From the NCBI GenBank assembly GCA_025603075.1, contig MU626384.1, positions 1 through 60,715 on the forward strand: DNA of 60,715 nt, given 5' to 3'. This DNA comes from Neoconidiobolus thromboides FSU 785. Its lineage: Eukaryota; Entomophthoromycota; Entomophthoromycetes; Entomophthorales; Neoconidiobolaceae. Position 1 is the stretch's first letter; every line of letters begins with the position of its first letter. Under the pieces are notes generated by a model. That model was given only the letters and a program-made list of their open reading frames with translations. It searched no databases and was not told where the DNA came from. Both the position numbers and the translations under genes were made by a program. This document shows positions 43,101-54,165 of the stretch, one piece after another.

Positions 43101-44875
43101 ATGGCTTCATTATCAAGCAAGGAAGCAAAAAAGCAACAAGAAATCAATGAACGTAAATTATTGACTTTAGTCAAGCAGCCTGGAAATAGCGCCTGTTGTG
43201 ATTGTGGTGCTAATGGTAATGATAAATGTTAACTATTGAATTATTATCAAATCTAACTCTACTCTATAATAGGGCCTCGTTGGGCCTCATTTAACATTGG
43301 TTGTTTTTTATGTATAAGATGTGGGGGTATACATCGTCGTATGGGCACTCATATCAGTAAAGTCAAGAGTATAAGTTTAGATTCTTGGAAAGATGACCAA
43401 ATTGAGAATATGGAAAAATGGGGAAACACTAAAGTAAACGAACTTTATTTATATCAAGCAAAGAGTAGACCTGTACCTAATGATGATGATGGTATGGAAC
43501 AGTATATTAGAGATAAATATGAAAAGAAAAGGTTTTTTAAACCTGGGGGTCAAGTAATAGAGATATATAGTGCAGTTTTATTATTATTAATATATCGTTA
43601 ATTTAGGCTTCCAATCCCGATACGCTAAATGATAATGATAAAGCAATGAGTATTGCTGTTAAAAGCATGTACGATATGGGGTTTAAAGATATTGAACGTA
43701 ATAGGAGGGCACTTGTACGCACAAAATTAAACGTAAACGCAGCTATTTCGCTATTAGTTGAAGATAAGTTAAATGGAAATGATGCTTCAAGTAGCAACAG
43801 TAACAAAAACGATCCACGCTTAGTACAATTAAAGGCCATGGGGTTTGATAATGAAAGACAAAACCTTATGGCATTAAAAGAGGCTAAAGGATCCATTGAA
43901 AGAGCCATCGAGATATTAGTCAACACCGCTTCTGATAAATTTAATAACAAGCCTTCTTCTAAAGCCAGTGCCGTTTTAGGATTAAAAGACAACATCATAA
44001 GTCCTAAACCAGAAATAGACCTATTTGGTGATTTTGACCAAGCTACTCCTGCAGCACCATCAAAAGTTACTAAAAGTGATAAAAACCCAATGGATGATTT
44101 TGGAGACTTTTCTTTTCCTCCACCCCCTTCAAGTAACAGTAATCAAAGCACAGCTGTGAATGAAGGTAAATTGATTTTTGATGGTTATATTTTAAATATA
44201 TTAATTTATGTTCATTGTAGATTCAAATAAGAACGCTGTCAAAAGTGAAGAAAAGAAGAATGATAAAGATTATATTATGTCACTATTTAGCAGCAATACA
44301 CAGACGAATAATAGTGTTAATATGAATATGGGTAACAATATGAATATGAATATGAATATGAATATGAATATGAATACGAATAGTATGAATATGGGCAATA
44401 TAAACATGAACAACCATATGAATAATACTTCCTTTGGCTATGCAAGTACTAACATCAATTCTGCTAATGTTGGAAATGGTTTTCACTCGAATTTAAATAC
44501 CTTTAATAATAATAACTCAAATTTATCTGAATTAGATTTTTCATTCGGAAACAATAATAATAATAATAACTTTGGTTCCTTTACAACTATGAATACACAT
44601 CAAACGTCTTCAGTAAGTTATATTATATCAAATTTTATTTTATGTTAACAATTGTTTAGAATCTTTTCGATAACTCTACCACTGGATTATTTAATAATAA
44701 TAATAGCACAAAGCAGAATAAGGATAACAACATGAACAACCTTAGCAACGCTTTTGCAAATTTAGACCCGTTTAAAGACTTTAAACCTTCTACAACTAAA
44801 AGCACTAGTAACAATTCAAGTGCTAATACTACAAACAATAATAATATTGATAATGATTTGTTAGATTTATTATAA
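43101..44875 (+). CDS. ArfGAP with two UBA domains and clathrin-box tail (Gts1/Age2-like)
   Basis: Five exons: 43101-43215, 43273-43553, 43607-44165, 44221-44612, 44660-44875. They total 520 aa in phase. The ArfGAP zinc finger CCDCGANGPRWASFNIGCF then LCIRCGGIHRRMGTHIS has the CxxCx16CxxC pattern and the arginine finger (IHRRMG). Two UBA-like domains follow (AMSIAVKSMYDMGFKD and DPRLVQLKAMGFDNERQ). The rest is disordered: DLFGDFD and DDFGDFSFPPPP motifs of endocytic-adaptor-binding type, Met-Asn dipeptide repeats, and a final NDLLDLL that fits a clathrin box. Expected role: GTP hydrolysis on Arf at trans-Golgi or endocytic membranes. Yeast Gts1 has one UBA, so the pair is notable. Confidence 0.88.
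44322..44425 (+). repeat. AATATG-type coding microsatellite (Met-Asn repeats)
   Basis: Hexamer repeats of ATGAAT within ArfGAP exon 4 encode MNMNMN runs, then continue as imperfect MNNHMNN and Asn runs. They lie in the disordered tail and are likely length-variable. Confidence 0.85.
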
Positions 44876-44908
44876 AATAAAATTTACTCAGTTTTAATAA
44901 TTTTAAAA

Positions 44909-45022
44909 TTTGGACTGTTTTCTTTGCCTTCATTATTTTTTCCATTTTTTAGATGCTATTTGAGTGGAAAAATTTTTAGTAAAATTCTTAGTAAAATTCT
45001 TAGAAAAAATACATCCCCATTT
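44909..45022 (-). mobile_element. MITE-like element, copy 11 (reverse), between ArfGAP and MFS genes
   Basis: Diverged ends (TTTGGACTGTTTTCTTTGC and ACATCCCCATTTA). An internal duplication of TAGTAAAATTCT makes it about 10 bp longer than other copies. It sits in the short convergent gap between two gene 3' ends. Confidence 0.8.
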
Positions 45023-45080
45023 AGATATAAAAATATTAACTTTATTATGAATTATGAGAAGATAAATGATTATTAACTAT

Positions 45081-46825
45081 TTAGCTATTATTTTTTGAAG
45101 TAAGGTATTCTTGCCATTCTTGATCAAACTGAGCCTTTTTAAGAACCTCAACTTTAAACCCAGGTTTATGATAGACTCTTATAACATAAGTAGCAACCCG
45201 TAATCTTATTAATTCACCTTCTTTCTTTGGAAGTAAGCGGTCTTGAAGCGACACGCGTAAGAAGAACAAAGTAAACCAACCAATAGTAACAATGGCAAAG
45301 ATCCACCACACATTGTAAGTATATGGAGGCAAATCTTTAGAAGTGTATCCAACAGCAAGAAGATGATTAAACACAGCTGTGAAAACTAAACCACCACCAA
45401 CACCAGCTAAGGACCAAGCAGTTAAAATGACACTATAAAAAACATTTAATATAAAATAAGGATGTAGACATGAAAGTACTTACCCATGACATGCTCCAAT
45501 ATTACTTGGTCCAAACATATCAGTTAAAAAGGCAGGAATAACACCAAAACCACCACCATAACAAGCAGTTAGAATCCACATAGTAACAACAAAAGCCCAA
45601 TAAGCTTGGTGTTCTAACATAGTAGAAAAGCAACCCAAAATGATCAGTTGGAAACTTATCATAATTACATAACACCACTTACGTCCTACATAATCAGACA
45701 AAATACTAAAAAACAATCTACCAAATAAATTAAATCCCCCATTAACAGATACGATTTGAGCAGCTACTTCTTTAGGTTGACCAAATATATCCGTAATCAT
45801 ATTAGATAATCTTGATATAACTACTAATCCAAAAACAGCATTTGCAAAAAATACGGCATACATTAAACGGAACTCTCTACTAAGCAATGAATCAATCAAG
45901 CTCAACTCTATTAAACTGGGCGCAGGTTTAACGATTTGCTTATTTTCTTCAATTTTAACAATATTTGGATCAAAGCTTTCGCCAACAACGTCATTTGCTT
46001 CTTGTCCTACTTTTTTACCATAAATATCTAAGCCATTGACAATATAGCCTGGTGGTGGGGTACGTAATACAGAGGATGCTAATACCATTAAAACAAAGAA
46101 GCAAGAACCCATAATAACAAATGTTAGAGGTAAATCAACAGCACTAATTAAAGGTAAAGGAATTAATGCAGTAACAATTGATCCTGCACCAAATCCACAT
46201 ACAGCAAAGCCTGAACCTAAACCACGCTTATCTGGAAACCATTTTTGTAAAGCAGAAACTGGGGTAATATAACATAATCCTAAACCAAAACCACCTATTA
46301 CTCCATAACCTACATAAACTAACCATATTTGTCTAACATAAAGAGCCAAACCAGTTAACAAGTTTCCTAAGAAAAAAAGAGAAGTTCCTGTCAATCCAGA
46401 TAATAAAGGTCCTTTTCTTTCTAACCATGGGCCCATAACAGCAGTACTAAAGCCAAAGAAACCTACAGCAATATAAAAAGTGATTGGGGCCATTTCTATA
46501 ACAAAGTGAATAACAATAATAATAATATAAAAGCAAAATTACTAGCATCATAGCCATAGATATATTTATCGATGGGGGTATTATAAACAGACCAAGCATA
46601 TAGAGAACCACAGCAGAACTGTAATAAAACAGAAGCAGGGAATAAAAACCAACGGTTGAATGATATCACATTTGGTATCAAATATTTTTCTCGCAAAATT
46701 TGTTTTTCACTCTTTTCAAGATATACACGACCATAATGTTTTTGTAATAACCTTATAAAAAAATTGCCGCTTTCCTCCCCTTTTACACTGTCAGCAGGCT
46801 GCGAAGTTTGTTTTATTTCAGACAT
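45081..46825 (-). CDS. Major facilitator superfamily transporter, oxalate/formate antiporter (OFA)-like
   Basis: Three exons: 46825-46543, 46495-45484, 45432-45081. They total 548 aa in phase. Twelve hydrophobic segments are expected; they include FNRWFLFPASVLLQFCCGSL, PITFYIAVGFFGF, VYVGYGVIGGFGLGLCYITP (a glycine-rich OFA-type helix), FAVCGFGAGSIVTALI and, after the central loop (about residues 255-315), FGRLFFSILSDYVGRKWCYV with the MFS DxxGRK motif. The N-terminal cytoplasmic tail is about 55 residues. The substrate is unknown; OFA relatives move small carboxylates. About 2.7 kb of upstream sequence without genes suggests a large regulatory region or gene-poor space. Confidence 0.85.
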
Positions 46826-47309
46826 GGATCAAATTAAAACAGTACAATTGAATTTTCAATACCTCTTTTTTATATATTTGATTTATTATAAAAACCTGTT
46901 TTAAAGGTAAGGTAAGATAAGATAAATAAAAATATTAATTGTTAAACAATAATTTATTGTTTATTTATACTTCCCAGTGATCCAACTTTTACTTTTTTAA
47001 GGGAGTAATTTGAAATCAATATTCATCTAGCATGATTCCTATCTATGGTGTTAAATCACATTGCATACAAAATGACTTAAAGCCTAATCTAAAGGTAAAA
47101 CTTATTTGAACTCCAACCTATTAGGAAATTTAAGAAAGTAAAAACTTATTTTTGACAACCTACATTCCCGTTAGTGTTATTAATTCCCTATTAAGGCTAT
47201 TTAAAGAATATTGCTTTTTTCTAACAGAATTTATACATCTACCTATATATGTAAAAAAATTAATTTAATTTAATTAAAAACTTGTATTTAAAAAAGAAAT
47301 ATCATATTC

Positions 47310-47350
47310 TATTATTTTTATTACTTTTATTATTTTTATTATTTTTATTA
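47310..47350 (+). repeat. ATTATTTTT-type microsatellite
   Basis: Tandem TTATTATTTT units with one or two substitutions in an AT-rich intergenic stretch. Confidence 0.7.
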
Positions 47351-48744
47351 TTTCTGTTATATTTTACTTTTGTATAATTAAAGATTATACTAATCACAAT
47401 TGATTGTACCTTAAACAAAATTTAACAATAAATAAACCCGGCTATAAAATATCTAATAGATGATTGATTTTGATTGTCAAGTGATTCTTTTGCCTTTCTT
47501 TTTTAATATGGATTATTTATTCTTTACTCTTCCCATGCCTGGGAACTATCAGAAACCTAATTAAAATCAAACTTTTATTTGAAATATAAAGCATAAATCT
47601 AAATGCTTATGGTTTTGCATTATATAATTATTTTAAGATACGACTCATTTTTGTTAGGTCTATTTTGTATTATTTTAATATAATAAAAATTAGATATAAA
47701 ATAAAGAATTTTTCTAAAAAAAATTCAAACTATTTATTTAACTTTCAACTGCTGACCTTTAGTGCACTTTCGTTTTTTAAATCACTTCAATAAAAAAACT
47801 GGCGGCTAATTTTTATTTTAATGTTGTGACAATTAATAATAAATTATTACTTCAACTTGTCATCGTCAAAGTCATTCTAATCTCAAGTAATTATTCTATT
47901 ACGTTTCTAATAAGTTGTTTTTTATAACATTTTGTAATGAGCTCTATATTATCAAACCAATTACTTTTTAACAACATGATATAAAATTATTTCAAAAACT
48001 TATTTTTTCTTTTTTCTTTTTTAATAACCTTGAAAAGTTGTACAGACTCCTAAATGTTTTGATTTATGAGGGGTAATCTAAAGGGAAGGGGGAAGAGACT
48101 ATCATTAGATTACAGGGAAAAAATATATTCTTAAAGCATTCTGCTAATAATAAAGTAATTTTCCCAAAATGAGAAAAGGATCAATTTAAATTTATTTATT
48201 TTAAATTGCCTCCACATTTCTTGCCACAGAAGGAAGGAAAGTGTTTTAGAATTTTTATTATTGAATGCCTGTTTATTATCCTATTATCTTTTTATATTCA
48301 CGTATAATGCAACTTCTATACTCATTTAATTAATAGTACCCCAATTTACTAAACAATTTGAGGAGGGAAACATGATTTGTTCCATATTTAACCTATCGTG
48401 AAAAATAATAATTCAAGATAACTTATATTAACTTTAAGAGCTTTCCATACTTGTATAATATTTAATTTATTCTAAAGTCCTTTTTATTATTATTTGTAAA
48501 TAGCTCTTATTGTTTTATTTATTCAACTTTAATATCAAACAATTGATTATACTAAAATTATGGTAAATTTAAATTATAATGTATAATCTCAACTATATTC
48601 CATTAAAAATGGGCAAATATTATTCGACTTAAAAATTGCGTATTGATTATACTTTGATAACTACAATCAAAATTTAAGATGTATTTAACATAAATGTAAC
48701 GTAAATGATTTAATACAAGGCGTTTTTTAAGCAATTGTCAACCT

Positions 48745-48900
48745 TATCGTTTTGGGCCTCTAAGAAATAGCTCATCCGTCTCCTTTTCTCTCCCGTCATT
48801 TTATCTCTTTTCACAGTATCTTCATTTCGCGAGTTAGTCGTTCAGAATCTTATTCCCCCGAAATAGACACTTGGGAGTCTTCGGCATCTTTAAGGTTGTG
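48745..48900. other. GC-richer island with hairpin potential (possible ncRNA or regulatory block)
   Basis: Composition changes sharply, with pyrimidine-rich CTCCTTTTCTCTCCCGTC and a segment around 48855-48885 whose reverse complement can fold: CCGAAGAC pairs with GTC...TTCGG. All frames carry stops, so it is not an obvious exon. No tRNA or 5S signature was found. It could be a transcribed leader of the MFS gene, a ncRNA or a repeat fragment. Confidence 0.3.
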
Positions 48901-49062
48901 TTAATAAAACTAGTTCATTTATTCAAAGAAATTAGCTTTTATATCAACTTTTGCTCTATTTATAGACATTATGGAAACTGGAGGACTTAATGTACAGTAT
49001 AACTAATGGGGTCTTATAGGTCTTTTTGTAGGTAGAGCTATAAGCAGAATTTAAGCAGTACT

Positions 49063-49165
49063 ATATGGGGATGTATTTTTGTACTTAAGAATTTTACTAA
49101 CAAATTTTTCATTCAAATAATACTTAAGATGGAAAAAGTAATAAAGTTAAAAAAACACCCCATAT
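49063..49165 (+). mobile_element. MITE-like element, copy 12 (forward)
   Basis: The ends are ATATGGGGATGTATTTTTG and AACACCCCATAT. The interior is intact with a small deletion near the CTTAAGATGG block. Confidence 0.88.
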
Positions 49166-49578
49166 GTTAAATCGAAATATCAAATAAAGTTTAAAATTTT
49201 GATTTAAAGAATTATATTAGTAAACAAATTTGCTGTACATTATATAGTTATTACCGTTAAAATAATCCTATTAGATTACTTTAGAAATTATAGTAGCTAA
49301 GTATTTTCTGTTATTTTATAAAGCAAATTTTAACTTAAATCATAAGGCTTTAAAACAACATTTATATTAAAATTTTGATTTTGAAATAACGCTTTGTAAA
49401 ATGGATATTACCTTTGTAATAAACGAAATTCGGTAATCCAGGTCATTCAAAAACCTGAAAATAGTTAATTATTGATTTTATAACTATCATAAATTTTAAC
49501 AATTTTTACGCTTATAAAGTAAACTTATAAAAAAAACGTGATTCAATTTATAATATTTATTAATAAAATGCAGTTATT

Positions 49579-49974
49579 CTAAAAGTTCATGGAGGCAGGG
49601 ATTAAAGCGAAAGCCAATAATGGAGAGTAAGTTAAGAGAGAGGCATTTGAATTAGCATTCATAGCACTTCCACTCTTAGCACCTGCCTTAGCTGAAGCGC
49701 TTTTAGCACCTGCACTGCCTGAAGCAGAACCAGAAGCTTTAGCAGCAGCAGAGCCACTTGCAGTTGGCTTGACATCAGAGCCAGTGGCTGAGTCAGTGCC
49801 AGAAACGGCTTTAGAGGCAGCATCACTAGCAGCAGAGATTACAGTAGCAGCAGATGCAGATACACTAGAGGCAGCACTTTTACCAGAGGCAACAACATCA
49901 CTAGCACTATCTTGAGAATCTTGAGCAGCAACGGAAGCTAAAAGGATGGTAACAAAGGTAGCAGCAAATTTCAT
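49579..49974 (-). CDS. Small Ser/Ala-rich secreted protein, probably GPI-anchored
   Basis: Single exon, 131 aa. Signal peptide at 1-17 (MKFAATFVTILLASVAA, cleavage before QDSQDS). The mature part is Ser/Ala/Gly/Lys-rich low complexity with repeated SGSA and KAGAKSGSA units, suited to O-mannosylation. The last about 20 residues are hydrophobic (LLTYSPLLAFALIPASMNF) after a small-residue NANSNAS site, the layout of a GPI attachment signal. Likely a cell-wall or plasma-membrane surface protein. A TATA-like TTTATATA (plus-strand reading) lies about 90 bp upstream of its ATG, and long flanking spaces fit regulated expression. Confidence 0.78.
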   Translation of the reverse strand: MKFAATFVTILLASVAAQDSQDSASDVVASGKSAASSVSASAATVISAASDAASKAVSGTDSATGSDVKPTASGSAAAKASGSASGSAGAKSASAKAGAKSGSAMNANSNASLLTYSPLLAFALIPASMNF

Positions 49975-50064
49975 ATTGATTATTATTTAGTATTAGTTTA
50001 AATGTATGGGTATTAAAAAATTAAATGTTTAAGTTGATAATTTTAAAGAGAGTAAATTCAATGG

Positions 50065-50073
50065 TTTATATAG
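50065..50073 (-). promoter_or_regulatory. Possible TATA box for the GPI-type protein gene
   Basis: On the minus strand the sequence reads CTATATAAACC, about 90 bp upstream of the ATG at 49974. Position and sequence only. Confidence 0.35.
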
Positions 50074-50788
50074 TATTTAGTTCTGTAGATAATTTCGGTT
50101 TTTAACTATCGTTACTAATATTTTGATTGTTCTAACATATTTAATGTTATAGTTAACTTTAACTGGAATTAATTTTTATCTTGCTAACTGTCTTGTGTTT
50201 ATACTATAACTTGAATCATCATTTAACTGTTTTAAGAAATCTAGAATTGACTTTATTGGTAACGTAAATGTTTTGTCTTGGCAATGATTTTAGTAATAAT
50301 TCAGTAATCTTTACAATTTATGCTATAATTAGCAATACATTAACTTTCTTAATTTAAGATCAACTCAATCATTAACTGCTTTTGTTTATCTATTTATTAA
50401 TTTTACTAATTCGAAATACACCTTTTTGAAAAATATACAAAATTCTGATGTTTAACAACTGCAAGCAGAAAAATTAAACAAAAAACTATAAATTGTATGA
50501 TTTTGATTAACTTTTGTTAATTTTTTGCTGTCAATTGCTAAACCGTTGGAGTTTTACATTTTTCAAAAAGATGTGATTAAATATTATTTACAGAAAAGCC
50601 GCCTGTGTTGCTTTAATAGCTTTCAGTTATTGAACAATAAAAATGGATAGAAATTATTGTTTCTAGAAAGGTAGTTTTGATGTGAAAATTTAATTAAATA
50701 GATTAAGACAATTCTTTATCTTATTACCACCACACATATCCATATTTTAATAAATATCTGTAAGAATTCTTAAAGTTTGACTTTATTA

Positions 50789-50886
50789 AATTGGGGTGTT
50801 TTTTGATTTTATCACTTTTTCTATTTTAAGAGCTATTTGAGTAGAAAAATTATTAGTAGGGCTCTTGGACAAAAAAATATATTAAA
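50789..50886 (-). mobile_element. MITE-like element, copy 13 (reverse, diverged)
   Basis: The left end is AATTGGGGTGTTTTTTG. The interior has ATTTTAAGAGCTATTTGAG and AATTATTAGTAGGGCTCTTG, and the right end is lost in AT-rich sequence. Confidence 0.72.
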
Positions 50887-51327
50887 TAATTTTTTATGAA
50901 TGTAAACATTTTAAATTAAGATACCAACTTAATTTCATATAATAAATAACAATAAATGTTTTTTTGTTTTGTCCATTTTCTATTAACATAAAATTTAAAC
51001 TTTTTTAATAACTTTTAAACATCTCTACTCATTTAATTATTATTTAACTTGCAAAATTTTACTAAAAACTAATTTTAGGTCAATTGTCTCCAACTTCTGC
51101 ATTTGTTTAACCAATGAAAGTTATAGTCCACAGAAATAGCTTAAGGCTTAGCTTTGAGAATTCTACCCTAAGTTTTTTGAAGGCTTTGATTGGATTAACT
51201 TTGCCCCCAAAGTCTATTGATTGGAAGAAGGAAGTATTCTAAATAGCAAATTACAACTTTTTAAAAAATACTTCCCAAAAAGCAAACTTGATAATACTAA
51301 TTCTTTTTAATAAAGACAGTATATACA

Positions 51328-52463
51328 ATGAGTAATAGTGATAGTGATAGGATAATTGAGCTGACAGATTCTGAAAACGAAAGTGATAAATCAGAAGTTA
51401 AAAAACCAAATGAATATGTTAGTGAAAATAAAAGTTGGAGGATTCTAAATAAACAAAAATATGCCGAAAAAGAAAAAGGTAGCTTAAGTTTAGATCATGT
51501 TTAATTTTTTAATTTACTTAATCTATTATAGATTTCATGAAATTTGGTTCTGATGAAGATTCTTCGATTGACTCCAATAATAGCGATAACGATTCAGATG
51601 GTTTGAAAGCAGTAGATTTGTATGAAACACCAGCCTTTTTAAATCCGATAAAATCAGTACATGAAGTAGATACCATTGTTGCAGACCAACTTATCTTTGA
51701 TCTCCCCTTACCCAAGGAGCTAGATATGACAATTCCTATTGAATATCTAGGAGAGATTAGTAATATTATTAATCATAACACATTTATTGTTCAAGCATAT
51801 AAAAAGATCAAAATTGATGACGCAGAAGTAGCTTTGGATTCTGAAACTATAGTTGTATCGGAAAATCGAAAAGTTCTTGGTAGAATCCACGAAACATTTG
51901 GCCCTGTTGAAAGACCATTTTATTTAGTCAAATTTAAAGAAAATGAATCAAAAGATAAAAACGATAGTAATGTAAATCAAGAAGATAGTGATAGTAAAGT
52001 AGGAAATATGAATGATAAAGTAGTAGCTACTGATATCAAAATAGAAGATATAGATAATAAAGAGATAGATAATAGCTCAGAGCCTATTAAACTACAACAT
52101 CAAATTGGGAGTAAAGTATATTATACTGAGAAAGACATTAAATATGTTAATGTGCCTGAGTTATTAAAACAAAAAGGTATAGATGCGTCAAATTTTTATG
52201 ATGAAGAAGTAAGTGCAATCGAAGATTTCTCTGATGATGAAAAAGAAGCAATGTATAAAGCAGGAAATGGGGCAAAAGGGCCTTCGTATAAAGATATAGA
52301 CAATACTGATGGCAACAGTAAAGGAAAAATAGTAAAGAGTAAAAAAAAGATTAAGATCGAAAACAGAGATGAAAATGTAAATGGGACTGAGAACAGTACA
52401 AACAGAAGAAGCGTAGTATCTTATGATGACTATGATGCTTTATTAAGTGAATACCTTGAGTAA
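51328..52463 (+). CDS. NAF1: H/ACA snoRNP assembly factor Naf1
   Basis: Two exons, 51328-51478 and 51532-52463, giving 360 aa. Naf1 chaperones assembly of H/ACA RNPs in the nucleoplasm before Gar1 replaces it. An acidic, Ser-rich N-terminus (SDEDSSIDSNNSDNDSD) precedes the Gar1/Naf1 beta-barrel domain: YLGEISNIINHNTFIVQ, ALDSETIVV, KVLGRIHETFGPVERPFYLV. A second conserved block follows (KVYYTEKDIKYV, KQKGIDASNFYDEEV, DFSDDEKEAMYK), which is specific to Naf1 rather than Gar1. The tail is acidic and basic low complexity ending DYDALLSEYLE. Confidence 0.93.
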
Positions 52464-52660
52464 ATATCTATTTTATTTTGAAGACAAAAATTTAACTATC
52501 AGCAGGCATATTTAATTATAGAAAATTTTATGCATGTAACTTATTTTTATTACAATAAAATGTTAATTTATCAATACATTTTCTAATTTTTGATTTGTTC
52601 TGAGTTTTATTTATTTCAAATTACTCTCACACATTGCTTTTTTACAAATTTTAAATTAAG

Positions 52661-53973
52661 ATGGAAAAATATTCTAAATGGAGAGTAATATATACAATAT
52701 ACTATTAAAGGTACAATACTAACACAAATTATTAGGATCCAGGAACCGGGATTCAACCTTTCCTTCCAATAATTGTAATCAAATAATACTGAAAAAATGC
52801 ATTAATTAATCTTGAATCTAGCCTCAAAGAAAGAATGAAACTACACTAAATGTGATTTTCAACGTAGTTAAAAACTATTTATTTGGAACAATATTAGTTA
52901 TTATTAAACTACCCATTATATTACTATTATCACTCATTAGTTTTATTAGTTATCAAATTGGGAGTGTCGTAAGTGAAGTTGTATTTAAGTTAATATTAAT
53001 TAATAATTTAATAGAAATTACTTAACCCTTTATTTCGAGGGATAATACTAAGTATAGCAATAAGACTATTATTATTATTGTTTGGTTTTTTTAATATCAA
53101 AACTAATTCAATTTCTTTAAAACGTGGTATTAATAATAAAACTAAAATTAAAGTTAATCAACCTAAAGTTGGGGAATTAATTATTGTTAATTCTTCATCT
53201 TATTTAGACTTACTTTATTTGCAAATGAAGTAAGCTTATTTTTCATGTTTAGTTATGATGTTTAGTTATTTATTATTTTAGGTATAACCCAGTGTTTACA
53301 AAAATTTGTTCAAAAACTGGAAGACTTTCAAAAGATACATTATGGAATAGTATAATAAATTTCGGGAAATTAACAATTCTAAAAGACAATGATAGTCATG
53401 AATTAAATGAATTCATACAATGTGTTAAAAATGAAGGTTTAGGTCCTATTGTTATTTTTTTGGAAGTAAGATTATTTATTATGAAGTTTCATTTTGATTT
53501 ACTTATTTCTTATAAGGGTACTTCAACAAATGGTAGAGGTGTATTAAAGCCTATTACAGATTTGTTTAATGATTTAAATGAAGACAATTTGAATATGCGC
53601 GTTGTTTATATAAAGTAATATTTACTAATATTTATTAATGCTATTTATATTAACCTCATTCTCCCTTATTAGATACCCGTTCAATGATTTTTCTCCTACT
53701 TTTCCTATTGGCAACTTGGGCTTTCACTTTATTAAGCTAATTAGTCAATTTAAGAACAATATTATAATTCAAATATTAAATAATGAAGAAGCTAATAGTT
53801 ATATTAAAGAAAAAGAAAATGAAGGGGATAGAACTCAATTAATTGCTTCATTATTGAGTAACGTTTCAAAGCTCCGAAAACTTACTCTAAATATCGATGA
53901 TAAAAAAGAATTTATAGAATATTATAACAAGAACAATAATATAAAAGCAAATTCCCAAATAAAAGTCGAATAA
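52661..53973 (+). CDS. LOA1: Lysophosphatidic acid acyltransferase, Loa1/Vps66-like
   Basis: Seven exons: 52661-52684, 52736-52774, 52822-52968, 53015-53229, 53282-53465, 53517-53614, 53673-53973. They total 335 aa in phase. The first two tiny exons encode MEKYSKWRDPGTGIQPFLP, which resembles the N-terminus of yeast Loa1 and confirms the start. Hydrophobic segments follow (TILVIIKLPIILLLSLISF and SIAIRLLLLLFGFF), then KVGELIIVNSSSYLDLLYL, YNPVFTKI, IVIFLEGTSTNGRGVL (the EGTxxNG acceptor motif) and PFNDFSPTFPIGNLGFH. The HX4D motif of PlsC enzymes is replaced by SSYLD, as in the Loa1 group. In yeast the enzyme makes phosphatidic acid at the ER and lipid droplets. Confidence 0.85.
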
Positions 53974-54018
53974 AACATTACTTTTATCATTTATTAAATT
54001 CCATGACATTTTATTAAT

Positions 54019-54124
54019 AAATGGGAGTGTTTTTTTCAACTTCATTATTTTTCCATCTTTTAAGCACTATTTAAGCGGGAAAATTGTTAGTAAAATTCTT
54101 AAACACAAAAACACATCTCCAAAT
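54019..54124 (-). mobile_element. MITE-like element, copy 14 (reverse), between LOA1 and ATG14-like genes
   Basis: The ends are AAATGGGAGTGTTTTTTTC and ACATCTCCAAAT. The interior is intact. It occupies the 190-bp convergent gap between two gene 3' ends. Confidence 0.87.
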
Positions 54125-54165
54125 AGTTTATTAATACACCTATTCCATAAAATTATTAATTCTTA

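Larger units (their letters stand above)
46826..49578. other. 2.75-kb region upstream of the MFS transporter
   Basis: No protein gene is visible. Contents: a TTATTATTTTTA-type microsatellite (about 47310-47350), a hairpin-forming purine-rich patch (48070-48107), a GC-richer island (about 48745-48900) and one forward MITE (49063-49165). It also includes the 3' flank of the GPI-type protein gene at its right end. Confidence 0.55.
49975..51327. other. Divergent 1.35-kb region between the GPI-type gene and NAF1
   Basis: It holds the probable TATA element of the minus-strand gene near 50065-50073 and one diverged MITE (50789-50886). The rest is AT-rich without recognisable features. Confidence 0.5.

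Noticed and set aside
52730-52790. Reverse strand resembles a tRNA B box (GGTTGAATCCCGG).
   Set aside because: No A box or cloverleaf can be formed, and the plus strand is exon 2 of LOA1, which explains the GC-richer sequence.
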